Source: CAZMRF01 sp964568735 | GTDB lineage: Bacteria > Acidobacteriota > Polarisedimenticolia > JACPZX01 | Assembly: GCA_964568735.1 (NCBI GenBank) | Contig: CAZMRF010000033.1 | Coordinates: 1-52,777 of the forward strand | Direction of reading: 5' to 3' | Length of the DNA: 52,777 nucleotides | Shown here: positions 44,281 through 51,775 of the stretch, one piece after another | How the letters are laid out: each line of letters begins with the position of its first letter | How positions within the stretch are numbered: the first letter of the stretch is position 1 | The notes under the pieces: model-generated | What the model was told of the DNA's origin: nothing | The model's input: only the letters and a program-made list of their open reading frames with translations | Databases searched by the model: none | Position numbers and translations under genes: made by a program

Positions 44281-45071
44281 GGTGTATCTCCCTTCGTTGC
44301 GATTTCACCACCGAGATCCACAAGCTCTCGGAAGACTTCGATTAGGTTTGGTCCTGGGATCTCACCTGGGTGCTCGGCTGACGTGTTGATGTCACACTCC
44401 AAGACACACGCAATGGCGTCAGGCTCTGCCAACGAATCGGGTGCAACTAGGACTTTCCCATGTGAGACGCTGAGTCGAAGCATTTTCCAAGCGGCGACTG
44501 AGAACTTCATGAGCCTGTTAATCTGCAGATCCGGGAGCCCGGTCCTACTGGGCCTCGGGCGGTTTATGGAATAGCTGAAGTCGGACGAACCGTCAGGGTC
44601 GAGCTTGAGTGCAGGGAGGTAACTACCGAGTTTCTTGTAGCCATCTTGCCGGCTCGTGGCCGGTAGGACCATGACCGCACCGAAGCCCAACCTAGCGACG
44701 ATGGTTGGTCTCGACATCCACTTCTCCACGAGGGGGATAAACGCTTTCTGGACATCTATGTACGGTCCGATCGTCTGCAGAGGGCTCGCGGGCTCTTCGG
44801 GACTGCCGGCCACCGTGTAAACCCAGTGCGTGCGGTCAGGCTGGATGCGTAGGATGAGCCTGCCCTTCCCGAATGGGCCTTCCTCGACCAACTCCCCCGA
44901 CTTCGGCCTGCTCTCTCGCAGTTCAGGGTCGGTGCCAACTAGGTCACGCCACCATGATGCCGCCTCCGGCAGCTTTTCCGGTGCTGGGAACGCCGTGAGC
45001 CGAAGGCTTTGCACCTGCCAATCTTCCGCGATCTTCGCATCCGGGCCGGGCCGCGCTGCGATATCGGTCAA
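44277..45071 (-). CDS. Unknown protein (possibly TIGR04255-like), first gene of cassette, TTG start
   Basis: The TTG at 45071 has GAGGAGGG about 8 nt upstream and gives a 264-aa protein beginning (M)TDIAARPGPDAK; the frame extends upstream to a GTG at 45254, but that leader is Arg/Pro-rich and has no ribosome site. The body (WQVQSLRLTAFPAPEKLPEA, LIGLRI-type strands such as GRLILRIQPDRTHWVYTV, VARLGFGAVMVLPATSRQDG, INRLMKFSVAAWKMLRLS) resembles the sporadically distributed TIGR04255-type proteins, which I recall only loosely. Function unknown. First gene of the cassette; a tRNA-Thr fragment lies 310 bp upstream. Confidence 0.6.
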   Translation of the reverse strand: MTDIAARPGPDAKIAEDWQVQSLRLTAFPAPEKLPEAASWWRDLVGTDPELRESRPKSGELVEEGPFGKGRLILRIQPDRTHWVYTVAGSPEEPASPLQTIGPYIDVQKAFIPLVEKWMSRPTIVARLGFGAVMVLPATSRQDGYKKLGSYLPALKLDPDGSSDFSYSINRPRPSRTGLPDLQINRLMKFSVAAWKMLRLSVSHGKVLVAPDSLAEPDAIACVLECDINTSAEHPGEIPGPNLIEVFRELVDLGGEIATKGDTP

Positions 45072-45380
45072 GGGATGGTTCCCTCCTCTCGTATTCCTTC
45101 CCACATCACGCAGTACGAATCTACCCCAGGTCGCTTGTCCCGGCAACGCGCGGAAGCGCCCTGGATCCAACCCAAGCCGCGGCGAGAAACTGCGCCCAGC
45201 CGGGGGCCGGCGTGGCTCGAGCTCGGCAAGGATGGTCGAATAGGCTGCTACCACCCTGCTACCAACTCAGCCGCATCAGGAGATACCCAGGCCATCGAAC
45301 TCAGGGCCAAGTCGCTGAGATTTCGGGTTCTCGTGCTTCTGGGATATTCCTGGTGCTTCTGAGTTTGCCCCCTGATGGGA
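45072..45380. other. Upstream region of the three-gene cassette, no gene seen
   Basis: About 310 bp between the cassette and the tRNA-Thr fragment. A minus-strand frame crosses it but shows no family features. It probably contains the cassette promoter, which I cannot place, and one junction of an integrated element. Confidence 0.35.
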
Positions 45381-45424
45381 TCGTAATCAGCAGGCCGTCG
45401 GTTCGACCCCGACCGCCGGCTCCA
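45381..45424 (+). other. 3' fragment of tRNA-Thr (CGT), likely integration scar
   Basis: TCGTAATCAG (anticodon loop and 3' anticodon stem), a variable loop, a perfect T arm (GTCGG-TTCGACC-CCGAC), the acceptor 3' strand CGCCGGC, discriminator T and CCA are intact. The 5' half of the tRNA is absent: the sequence diverges exactly in the anticodon loop, and no D arm or GCCGGCG 5' strand precedes it. Tyrosine recombinases often cross over in tRNA anticodon loops and leave such 3' halves at the far end of an island. A spurious minus-strand protein frame over this sequence is not a gene. Confidence 0.85.
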
Positions 45425-45552
45425 ATGGCTGTAGAATACCCCTCCTCTCTCTCGGATCCTGCACCGCTGCATCCCCGAACCGACGGACGGGAGTTCGCGA
45501 GTACTCTGCACCCCGCAGTCCTCATCCGAGGTTTCCAGGAGACAGCGATATC

Positions 45553-45600
45553 TCTGCCTCAAAGCACAAGAAGCCAGAACTTCTTCTGCTCCAAAGCAGA
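45553..45600 (+). repeat. 48-bp compound palindrome (copy B)
   Basis: Same length and build as the element at 7567-7614: ends TCTGC and GCAGA, shoulders TGC-N6-GCA, inner arms GCACAAGAAG / CTTCTTCTGC. 31 of 48 positions match copy A, and at one stem position both strands changed together (A-T in A, G-C in B); another inner pair is mismatched. GCAGAAT is again followed by six bases and a start codon (GTG at 45609). Confidence 0.8.
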
Positions 45601-45608
45601 ATCTGAGC

Positions 45609-45749
45609 GTGGACAGACTTTTCCCTCGACGGGTCCGCAGCACAAGGATCGATCCCGCACTCCAACACATTCGCGACAGATTGCAGATTGCGTCGACGTA
45701 TCAGCATGACCCTCGAAGGGAAGTATGGTTTTCGAAGTGGGTGAGCTAG
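45609..45749 (+). pseudogene. Short frame behind palindrome B, possible N-terminal relic of a second ATPase gene
   Basis: The GTG at 45609 opens a 46-codon frame beginning VDRLFPRRVRSTRIDPALQH, reminiscent of the DRLYPR-type starts of DUF4143 ATPases, but no Walker A follows; it ends SKWVS then TAG. The spacing from the palindrome to this GTG is identical to that in front of the intact ATPase. Read as a truncated gene start; an independent small gene is possible. Confidence 0.4.
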
Positions 45750-45826
45750 AGCTATCATGATATACTCAGTTGGATGTCACGTCCGATCTGATAGCATGGC
45801 TATTCCATGAACCCTTATTCGGATGA

Positions 45827-46924
45827 TTGACAGCGGACTTCAGCGAGCCATTCGCAGAGCTGCAGGATCCACCGCGGATCGCGAGGGCAATTGTCCAGGG
45901 GTGGCTACGAACCAACATGAGACGTCAGACCTATCTCGACGACGAAAGAAAGCTCGCCCTGCGGGCCGCGAAGCTTGTCCAGTTCCTTCAAGCTCCGATC
46001 ATCGATCAATACAGGCTATCTCCGTACCCCTGGAAGGCCGGCTCGCTGCCGTATCACTTCTCGAGGCCCGTCAGGAATCTCGATGGACACGGGGGCTATT
46101 CCCGAAACAACCAGTTCGACGAAGACGGCGTGCCATTCCAGTCCGACGGATCGCGACGCGTCTACCACCCCCTCGAGGTGGCGAATTACGCCATGAAGGT
46201 GCTGCAGATCGGAGCCGACTCCGGTGAGAGCGACACAGCGGGCCGCGCGGATCATCTTCTCGAGGCGCTGATCGCGTCGGGGGAGAAGACGGGCGCCTGG
46301 GGCCGAGGTGAATCGTCGAAGTCCATGTCCAGCAGGATCCCCTACGCCAACGTGCAAGGTCTCGTGATATCTGCCCTGCTCCGCCTCTGTAGAGGAAAAC
46401 CGGATGGAAAACTCCAAAATCTGCTTGATCGAGCCATAGGTCACCTTTCTGCATCCGAAGCAGACGGCGGGACAGTATCCATACTTGATGGCGGATCGTT
46501 TCTGGAGGAAGCCCCGAGGACCGCCCTGAAGCATATTCTGGGCGGTTGCCTTACGAGCCTCTTCGGCCTCTACGACGCAGTGGATGCCTTGTCACACCCT
46601 GTGGCCACCAGAGTATCCGAGGAAGTAGCCCGCACAGCGGGGAGGGTGATACCCCAGTTCATCTCCCTGGGGGGTTGGTCCTACTACGCCTTGTCCGCCT
46701 ACGGCCACAGGTATCTGGCGAGCATGCATTATCATCAGTCGACAATACTGAAGGCGCGAATCATGGCAGATCGCACCGGAGTGCCCTCCTTTGGCGCCGC
46801 CGCAGACCGTTGGGAGGAGGCCCTTCGCTCATTCCCGATTCGATCCTTGGCGGCTACCTACAAGGCCGCGCAGACCCTCTGGCTCAGGGACGTCAGGGCC
46901 CTACGGATGGATCTCTGTCCCTAG
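45827..46924 (+). CDS. D-glucuronyl C5-epimerase-like protein
   Basis: A 365-aa alpha-helical protein matching the C-terminal catalytic domain of D-glucuronyl C5-epimerases: HPLEVANYAMKVLQIGADSG near residue 110, a mid-region YANVQGLVISALLRLCRG, and the C-terminal signature GGWSYYALSAYGHRYLASMH, YHQSTILKARIMADRTG. Such enzymes convert glucuronate to iduronate in heparan-like chains; bacterial homologues occur in capsule and exopolysaccharide loci. The start is uncertain: TTG at 45827 follows directly on an in-frame TGA, and an ATG at 45917 is an alternative. It precedes a CapK-like gene, so both probably serve surface polysaccharide synthesis. Confidence 0.75.
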   Translation: MTADFSEPFAELQDPPRIARAIVQGWLRTNMRRQTYLDDERKLALRAAKLVQFLQAPIIDQYRLSPYPWKAGSLPYHFSRPVRNLDGHGGYSRNNQFDEDGVPFQSDGSRRVYHPLEVANYAMKVLQIGADSGESDTAGRADHLLEALIASGEKTGAWGRGESSKSMSSRIPYANVQGLVISALLRLCRGKPDGKLQNLLDRAIGHLSASEADGGTVSILDGGSFLEEAPRTALKHILGGCLTSLFGLYDAVDALSHPVATRVSEEVARTAGRVIPQFISLGGWSYYALSAYGHRYLASMHYHQSTILKARIMADRTGVPSFGAAADRWEEALRSFPIRSLAATYKAAQTLWLRDVRALRMDLCP

Positions 46925-47045
46925 AATCCCGTAGGCACCACACGTCAGCCTCTCCAGCGGGCCTTCCGGTGCGAATCACACTCTCAACACTTGCGGCACC
47001 CGGCTCCTCTCAGGACTGCATGGGCTCCTGAACCCCATTGCGAGA

Positions 47046-48482
47046 ATGATATTGGCGATCAGCTCTGGCTACACGGGCACAGTCATTCGGAGGATCTACA
47101 ACAGGCTGCCGTCCGGGTTACGTGATCGGGCAGCCTCGATGCGAGGTTGGTGGCTACGTAGGACGCGCTATGGACCGGAAACCGAGAACCTTGTCTCCGC
47201 CGCCCTTGCCCGAGAGACCTGGGACTCGGCGCGATGGGACGATTGGCAGCAGCAGAAGCTCGCTACTCTGCTGATCTTCGCGGCCTTCCGGGTCCCCTAT
47301 TATCGACAACACCTTTTACAACGGCCTGGCGCCACGACGGCATCAATTCGCCTCGAAGAATGGCCGATTATCCACAAACTCGAAGTGCGGAATCACACAG
47401 CAGCTTTTCTGGCTGACGGATTGAGCCGGCGCAAGCTGATTCACGATCACACCAGCGGTACCACCGGACAGTCACTCGATCTCTGGTTCACACGGACTAG
47501 TGTTCGCGAATGGTACGCGCTTTTCGAGGCACGATGGCGGAGGTGGAATGGGGTGTCCCGAGAGGATCGTTGGGGGGTGCTCGGGGGGCAATTGGTGGTT
47601 CCGGTAACCCAACGCCGGCCTCCCTTCTGGGTGTGGAACCAGTCCATGAATCAGCTCTACTGCTCGGCCTACCATCTGGCGCCCGACCTCATCCCTTTCT
47701 ATCTGGAGGCGATCCGGCGCCATCGACTTGTCTATCTTCTCGGTTACACCTCCGCCCTGTGCTCCCTGGCCCGGGGGATTCTCGATCGCGGCGGATTGGA
47801 CCTTCAGCTCAAGGTTGTCATAACGAACGCCGAACCTTTGTACGCGCATCAGCGCGAGCTCATCGCGAAGGCCTTCGGCTGTCCTGTCCGGGAAACATAT
47901 GGGATGGCAGAGGCGGTGGCCGCGGCGGGCGAATGCGAAGAGGGCCGGCTCCATCTCTGGCCGGAGGCCGGAGTCGTCGAGGTGCTCAACGCACAGGGAA
48001 TGGCGGTTGCTGGTCCTGAGCCTGGCGATCTGGTGGCCACCGGGCTTCTGAACACCGCCATGCCTCTGATCCGCTATCGGATTGGTGATCGGATCACCTT
48101 GGCGGCACCTGAGACACGCTGCCTCTGCGGACGATCGTTGCCGGTCGTCGAACGGATCGAGGGCCGGTGCGATGACGTCCTGATCACTCGAGACGGCCGC
48201 GAGGTCGGCCGGCTCGATCCGGTATTCAAGTCCACCACCGCGGTGAGGGAGGCCCAGATCATCCAGGAGAGCGTGGACAGAGTCCGTATCCTCTATGTCG
48301 CGGGGCCTGGGTTCGGCGCATCCGACGATGCATCGCTGCGCTTGCGGATCCGCGAGCGGTTGGGCGATGTCGAGGTCATTCTCGAGCCTGTCAAGAGTGT
48401 TCCGCGGGAAGCGAACGGGAAGTTCCGGGCCGTGATCAGGCAGTTTGCGACCCATACCTCACAGGACGGACGTTTGCCGTAG
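47046..48482 (+). CDS. CapK/PaaK-like adenylate-forming protein
   Basis: A 478-aa ANL-superfamily protein. The phosphate-binding loop is DHTSGTTGQSLDLW (residues about 138-151), followed by VITNAEPLYAHQRELI, the ETYGMAEAVAAAGECE acid/nucleotide segment and PLIRYRIGDRITL; a CLCGRSLPVVERIEGR cysteine pair is typical of CapK-type members. The C-terminal domain ends VPREANGKFRAVIRQF with the usual lysine. CapK-like proteins accompany capsule genes in many bacteria; their substrate is generally not known. The 120-bp gap to the epimerase gene shows no promoter that I can place. Confidence 0.85.
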   Translation: MILAISSGYTGTVIRRIYNRLPSGLRDRAASMRGWWLRRTRYGPETENLVSAALARETWDSARWDDWQQQKLATLLIFAAFRVPYYRQHLLQRPGATTASIRLEEWPIIHKLEVRNHTAAFLADGLSRRKLIHDHTSGTTGQSLDLWFTRTSVREWYALFEARWRRWNGVSREDRWGVLGGQLVVPVTQRRPPFWVWNQSMNQLYCSAYHLAPDLIPFYLEAIRRHRLVYLLGYTSALCSLARGILDRGGLDLQLKVVITNAEPLYAHQRELIAKAFGCPVRETYGMAEAVAAAGECEEGRLHLWPEAGVVEVLNAQGMAVAGPEPGDLVATGLLNTAMPLIRYRIGDRITLAAPETRCLCGRSLPVVERIEGRCDDVLITRDGREVGRLDPVFKSTTAVREAQIIQESVDRVRILYVAGPGFGASDDASLRLRIRERLGDVEVILEPVKSVPREANGKFRAVIRQFATHTSQDGRLP

Positions 48483-48524
48483 TCCTCCAAGAGAAGACGC
48501 ACTCCTGCTGGGAGCCGGCTGCGA

Positions 48525-51497
48525 TCACGCGAGGCCGGGCTTGAGGATCAGCCCTTCTCCCGTCCGGCCGTTCATCAGCACCTTGATGCTCTCGGCGAGG
48601 CGGAGGTGGCGGACGATGCCGGTCTGGCCGGAGGCGGGCTGGGAGAGGAGCCAGTCCCAGTCGAGGAAGCCGTCTCCGGCCTGGGGGTTGACGGTGAAGT
48701 AGCCCACGTTGAGGGACGAGAGGTTCTGGAAGAAGTGCGTGCCCTGTGAAGGGGCGACGATGAGATCCTTGAAGCCCGACTCCACGATGACCCTTGCCCC
48801 GGCGATCTGGTTCCAGGTGACGGGGATTCCAAGGTGCTGGTCCATCGATCCCCAGCGCCCCACGCCGATGAGTATGTAGGGGATCCCCTGGCTCTGGAGC
48901 GCCGCGTTGATGCGGGCCACCTCGTCGGCTGCTTCCACGCTCTTGAGCCGGTCGAAGCGGTGGTAGTCGACGACCACGAGATCGCGCAGGTCCGCGACCT
49001 TGCCGTGGCCCAGGACGGACTGGCTGCGGCAGAGGATGTCCGCCTCGGGCCGGCTGCCGATCTCCAGCTCTTCGGGCTCCACCGCCAGCGCAAGGGGCCG
49101 TAGCTGAAGGAAGCCGAACTCGGGCAGCTCTCCCTCCGGCACCGAGAGGTTCACGGCGAACTCGATCTCCACGTCGGTGCCGGTGCCTCGCTTCCCGATC
49201 TCGAGAAGCTCGCTGAGCAGCTCCGCCAGCGGGAAGACCTCGAGCTTCAGGATGGGCGCGAAGCTCACCAGGCGTATGCCTTCGCGCGCCAGGCCGTCGT
49301 AGACGGTCTGGTTTTCCGGAGAGAAGGTGGACCCCAACGCCGCGAGCGTTCCGTCCTCCTCGGCTTCACCAAGCCCGAAGCGCGTCAGCTCGGCCCCTTC
49401 GGGACCCGTCCGGGCCGCCTCGAGCGACAGGTCCAGGGCGAAGAACTCGCGCTGAGAGCTTTCGAGGAGGCTCTCCACCGAGGAAAACGTCAGCGCCTTC
49501 TTCGGGTAGCGCGGGCAGAAGCTGATCGAGGCACCGCCTTCCACGACCGTGCGCCCCAGCCCCAGCGCCACGGCCGCGACGCCGTCTTCGGCCTTCATCG
49601 GGGGTGAGGGATAGACGTTGTGTGAGCGGGCTACGCCCGAGAAGTCGGGATAGAAGCGATGGCCGTGGAGGCGGCCGACCAGCTTCTGGATCGTCACGGC
49701 CATCTTCTCCTCCTCGAGGCGGAAGGGGGTCATCCCCAGGAAGGCCTTGGCCTGCCCGGAGTATGTCGACGCGTAGACGTTCTTCACCGCGGAGACGAGG
49801 TCGGCCAGCCGCCGATCGAGCGGGCCGCGGTTGGGGATCATCACAGTGCGGTAGACGCCCGCGAGGGGCTGGCTCGGGGAGTCCTCGAGCAGCCCGGAGG
49901 ACCTCACCGCGAGGGGATAGTCGGCGCGCGCGAGGAATGCCTTGAGGTCCGCCTGGGCTTCCTTGGGAAAGTTGGATGCAGCGAAGCGTCTCCGTATTTC
50001 CTCGCTCGACGCGGATCCCAGGGCGAAGTCGGTCAGACGGTTCTCCTCGATGAACTGATCGAAGACCTCGGTGCTGACGACCACGGCCGGTGGGACGTGA
50101 ATGCGAATCTCCGGAAATCTCGAGTCGACGTCCTCCAGCATCAGGAGGCGGTTGACGAAGGCCAGCCCGCGGGCCTTCCCGCCGAGCGAGCCGGAGCCGA
50201 CGCGCGCCATTCCCAGTGATGTGTCCCAGGTGTCGCGCCTGAAGTCGGCGACGACGGTGCGATCTCGCGCCTGCCGGTATGCGTCGATAGCCTTTACGAG
50301 GTCAGCCCTGAGGTCCTCGATCGTGGGGAAGTCGGTCACCTTTCGGGGGCGGAGCCTCTGCGCCAGCGTGAACTCCGAGCGCGCCTTGAGCCACATCGAG
50401 AAGTGGTTGCGCTCCCCATGGTAGGCCAGGCTCTCGGCCGGCACGGTCCTCAGCTTCTCGACGAGGCTCCGGAGATCGCTGGCTTTGTCGATCTCCCGGC
50501 CGTCCGGCATCCTGAAGGTGAAGTCGCCGAAGCCGAAGTGCTCGAGGAGCAGCTCGCGGAGCCGGTGCAGGAGGACCGGCGATCCCTTCTGGAGGAAGCG
50601 CGCGCCCAGTCCCGCCGCGACCTTCTCGTTCTCAGGGATGCTCGACTGCATCACGATAGGGATGTCCGGCCGCACTTCCCGAATCCTCGAGACGAGCTCG
50701 ACGCCGGCGCGGCGATCCAGCTTCCCTTCCCGGGGGAACTCGAAGTCCGAGAGGATCCCCAGGATGTTCTCCTCGTAGGTCTGGAAGTAGCGCCACGCCG
50801 CCTCGAAGGTCTCGCAGAGCAGGATCTTCGGCCGCGCTCTCATGCGCAGCATCTTCTGGGAGAGGTTGAGCCCCTCGGAGATGAGCCGCTGCGAGTGCTT
50901 CATCAGCTCCGAGTAGATGACCGGCAGGAAGGAGGAATAGAAACGGATGTTGTCTTCGACGACCAGGATGGCCGGGACTCCCAGCCTCCCGGTGTCGCGT
51001 GAGATGTTCCGGCGATCCTCCTGGTCCTTCACCATCGCCAGGAGGATGCGCGCGTCGCCCTGCCACAGGAAGACGCGATCGATGTCTCCCCTGCCATGCC
51101 GGCTGAGGAACTCCGTCAGCTCCCTGTTGCTGTAGGCCAGGAGGACGACGGGGGCCTTGTGGCCGGACTTCCGCACCAGCCACGAAAGCTCGGCCGCGTT
51201 CATGTCGCCGAGCTGGATACTGGTGACGATGACGTCGAAGCGGCCCTGCTCCTTCACCATCGAGAGGGCTTCGGCGCCGCTGCTGACCCGGATCAGGTCG
51301 GGGTTCTCGCTGAGGTTCAGCTCCATGAACTGGCGCATCAGCGCCTCGTTCACGTGGCCGTCCTCCGTCAGGATGAACGAGTCGTAGAGGCTCGAGACGA
51401 GCAGGATGTGGCGCACCCTGTCCCGCATGAGGTCCTGGTAGATCCGGGACCTCGCGGGTGGCAGCGGCACGGAGACTGGCCGGTTGTGTGCGGTCAT
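48525..51497 (-). CDS. PEP/pyruvate-binding (PPDK-N) protein with two N-terminal receiver-like domains
   Basis: A 990-aa cytosolic protein. Residues about 28-160 are a receiver-like domain (HILLVSSLYDSFILTEDG, FDVIVTSIQLGDMNAAELSW), residues about 175-320 a second one (AILVVEDNIRFYSSFLPVIY, GILSDFEFP, PIVMQSSIPENEK, FLQKGS). From residue about 430 a PPDK/PEP-synthase nucleotide-binding region follows (GSGSLGGKARGLAFVNRLL, YPLAVRSSGLLEDSPSQPLA, GVYRTVMIPN), and a C-terminal extension (YILIGVGRWGSMDQHLGIPV, GTHFFQNLSSLNVGYFTVNP). No phosphohistidine or PEP-utilising C-terminal domain is present. Both receiver domains keep acidic residues in the expected places. Probably a signal-regulated phosphotransfer protein of unknown target. 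Confidence 0.85.
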   Translation of the reverse strand: MTAHNRPVSVPLPPARSRIYQDLMRDRVRHILLVSSLYDSFILTEDGHVNEALMRQFMELNLSENPDLIRVSSGAEALSMVKEQGRFDVIVTSIQLGDMNAAELSWLVRKSGHKAPVVLLAYSNRELTEFLSRHGRGDIDRVFLWQGDARILLAMVKDQEDRRNISRDTGRLGVPAILVVEDNIRFYSSFLPVIYSELMKHSQRLISEGLNLSQKMLRMRARPKILLCETFEAAWRYFQTYEENILGILSDFEFPREGKLDRRAGVELVSRIREVRPDIPIVMQSSIPENEKVAAGLGARFLQKGSPVLLHRLRELLLEHFGFGDFTFRMPDGREIDKASDLRSLVEKLRTVPAESLAYHGERNHFSMWLKARSEFTLAQRLRPRKVTDFPTIEDLRADLVKAIDAYRQARDRTVVADFRRDTWDTSLGMARVGSGSLGGKARGLAFVNRLLMLEDVDSRFPEIRIHVPPAVVVSTEVFDQFIEENRLTDFALGSASSEEIRRRFAASNFPKEAQADLKAFLARADYPLAVRSSGLLEDSPSQPLAGVYRTVMIPNRGPLDRRLADLVSAVKNVYASTYSGQAKAFLGMTPFRLEEEKMAVTIQKLVGRLHGHRFYPDFSGVARSHNVYPSPPMKAEDGVAAVALGLGRTVVEGGASISFCPRYPKKALTFSSVESLLESSQREFFALDLSLEAARTGPEGAELTRFGLGEAEEDGTLAALGSTFSPENQTVYDGLAREGIRLVSFAPILKLEVFPLAELLSELLEIGKRGTGTDVEIEFAVNLSVPEGELPEFGFLQLRPLALAVEPEELEIGSRPEADILCRSQSVLGHGKVADLRDLVVVDYHRFDRLKSVEAADEVARINAALQSQGIPYILIGVGRWGSMDQHLGIPVTWNQIAGARVIVESGFKDLIVAPSQGTHFFQNLSSLNVGYFTVNPQAGDGFLDWDWLLSQPASGQTGIVRHLRLAESIKVLMNGRTGEGLILKPGLA

Positions 51498-51702
51498 GGG
51501 CGCCGGCCCATTCTAGACCTGACGGCCAGCCGGGTGGAGGGAGTAAGGGAAATGCAGCGCGCGGTGGGCTAGGTATCCTTGCTCGCCCCACTGGTGTCCC
51601 GTAGCCGAAGTCGTGTTGGGCCCCAGGACTCACATGATTCCAGTTGCGGGACAGCAGGAAGGTGTGCGTTCGGCGGCGCGTGGAGTTTTTCGAAAAAAGT
51701 CC

Positions 51703-51731
51703 TTGACACTCGCTTTATTTTCGTGTACTGT
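51703..51731 (+). promoter_or_regulatory. Promoter of the HNH-family gene
   Basis: TTGACA, 17-bp spacer, TACTGT; the spacer is AT-rich in a GC-rich genome. The GTG at 51776 lies about 45 bp downstream with AGGAG before it. Confidence 0.7.
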
Positions 51732-51775
51732 TCGCGCACCTGCCAGAGCCCCAGAACACGCTCCAGGAGCCGAAA

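Noticed and set aside
45248..45670. A 140-codon minus-strand frame containing SGSNRRPADYD
   Set aside because: This is the well-known false protein produced by translating the reverse complement of a tRNA 3' half.
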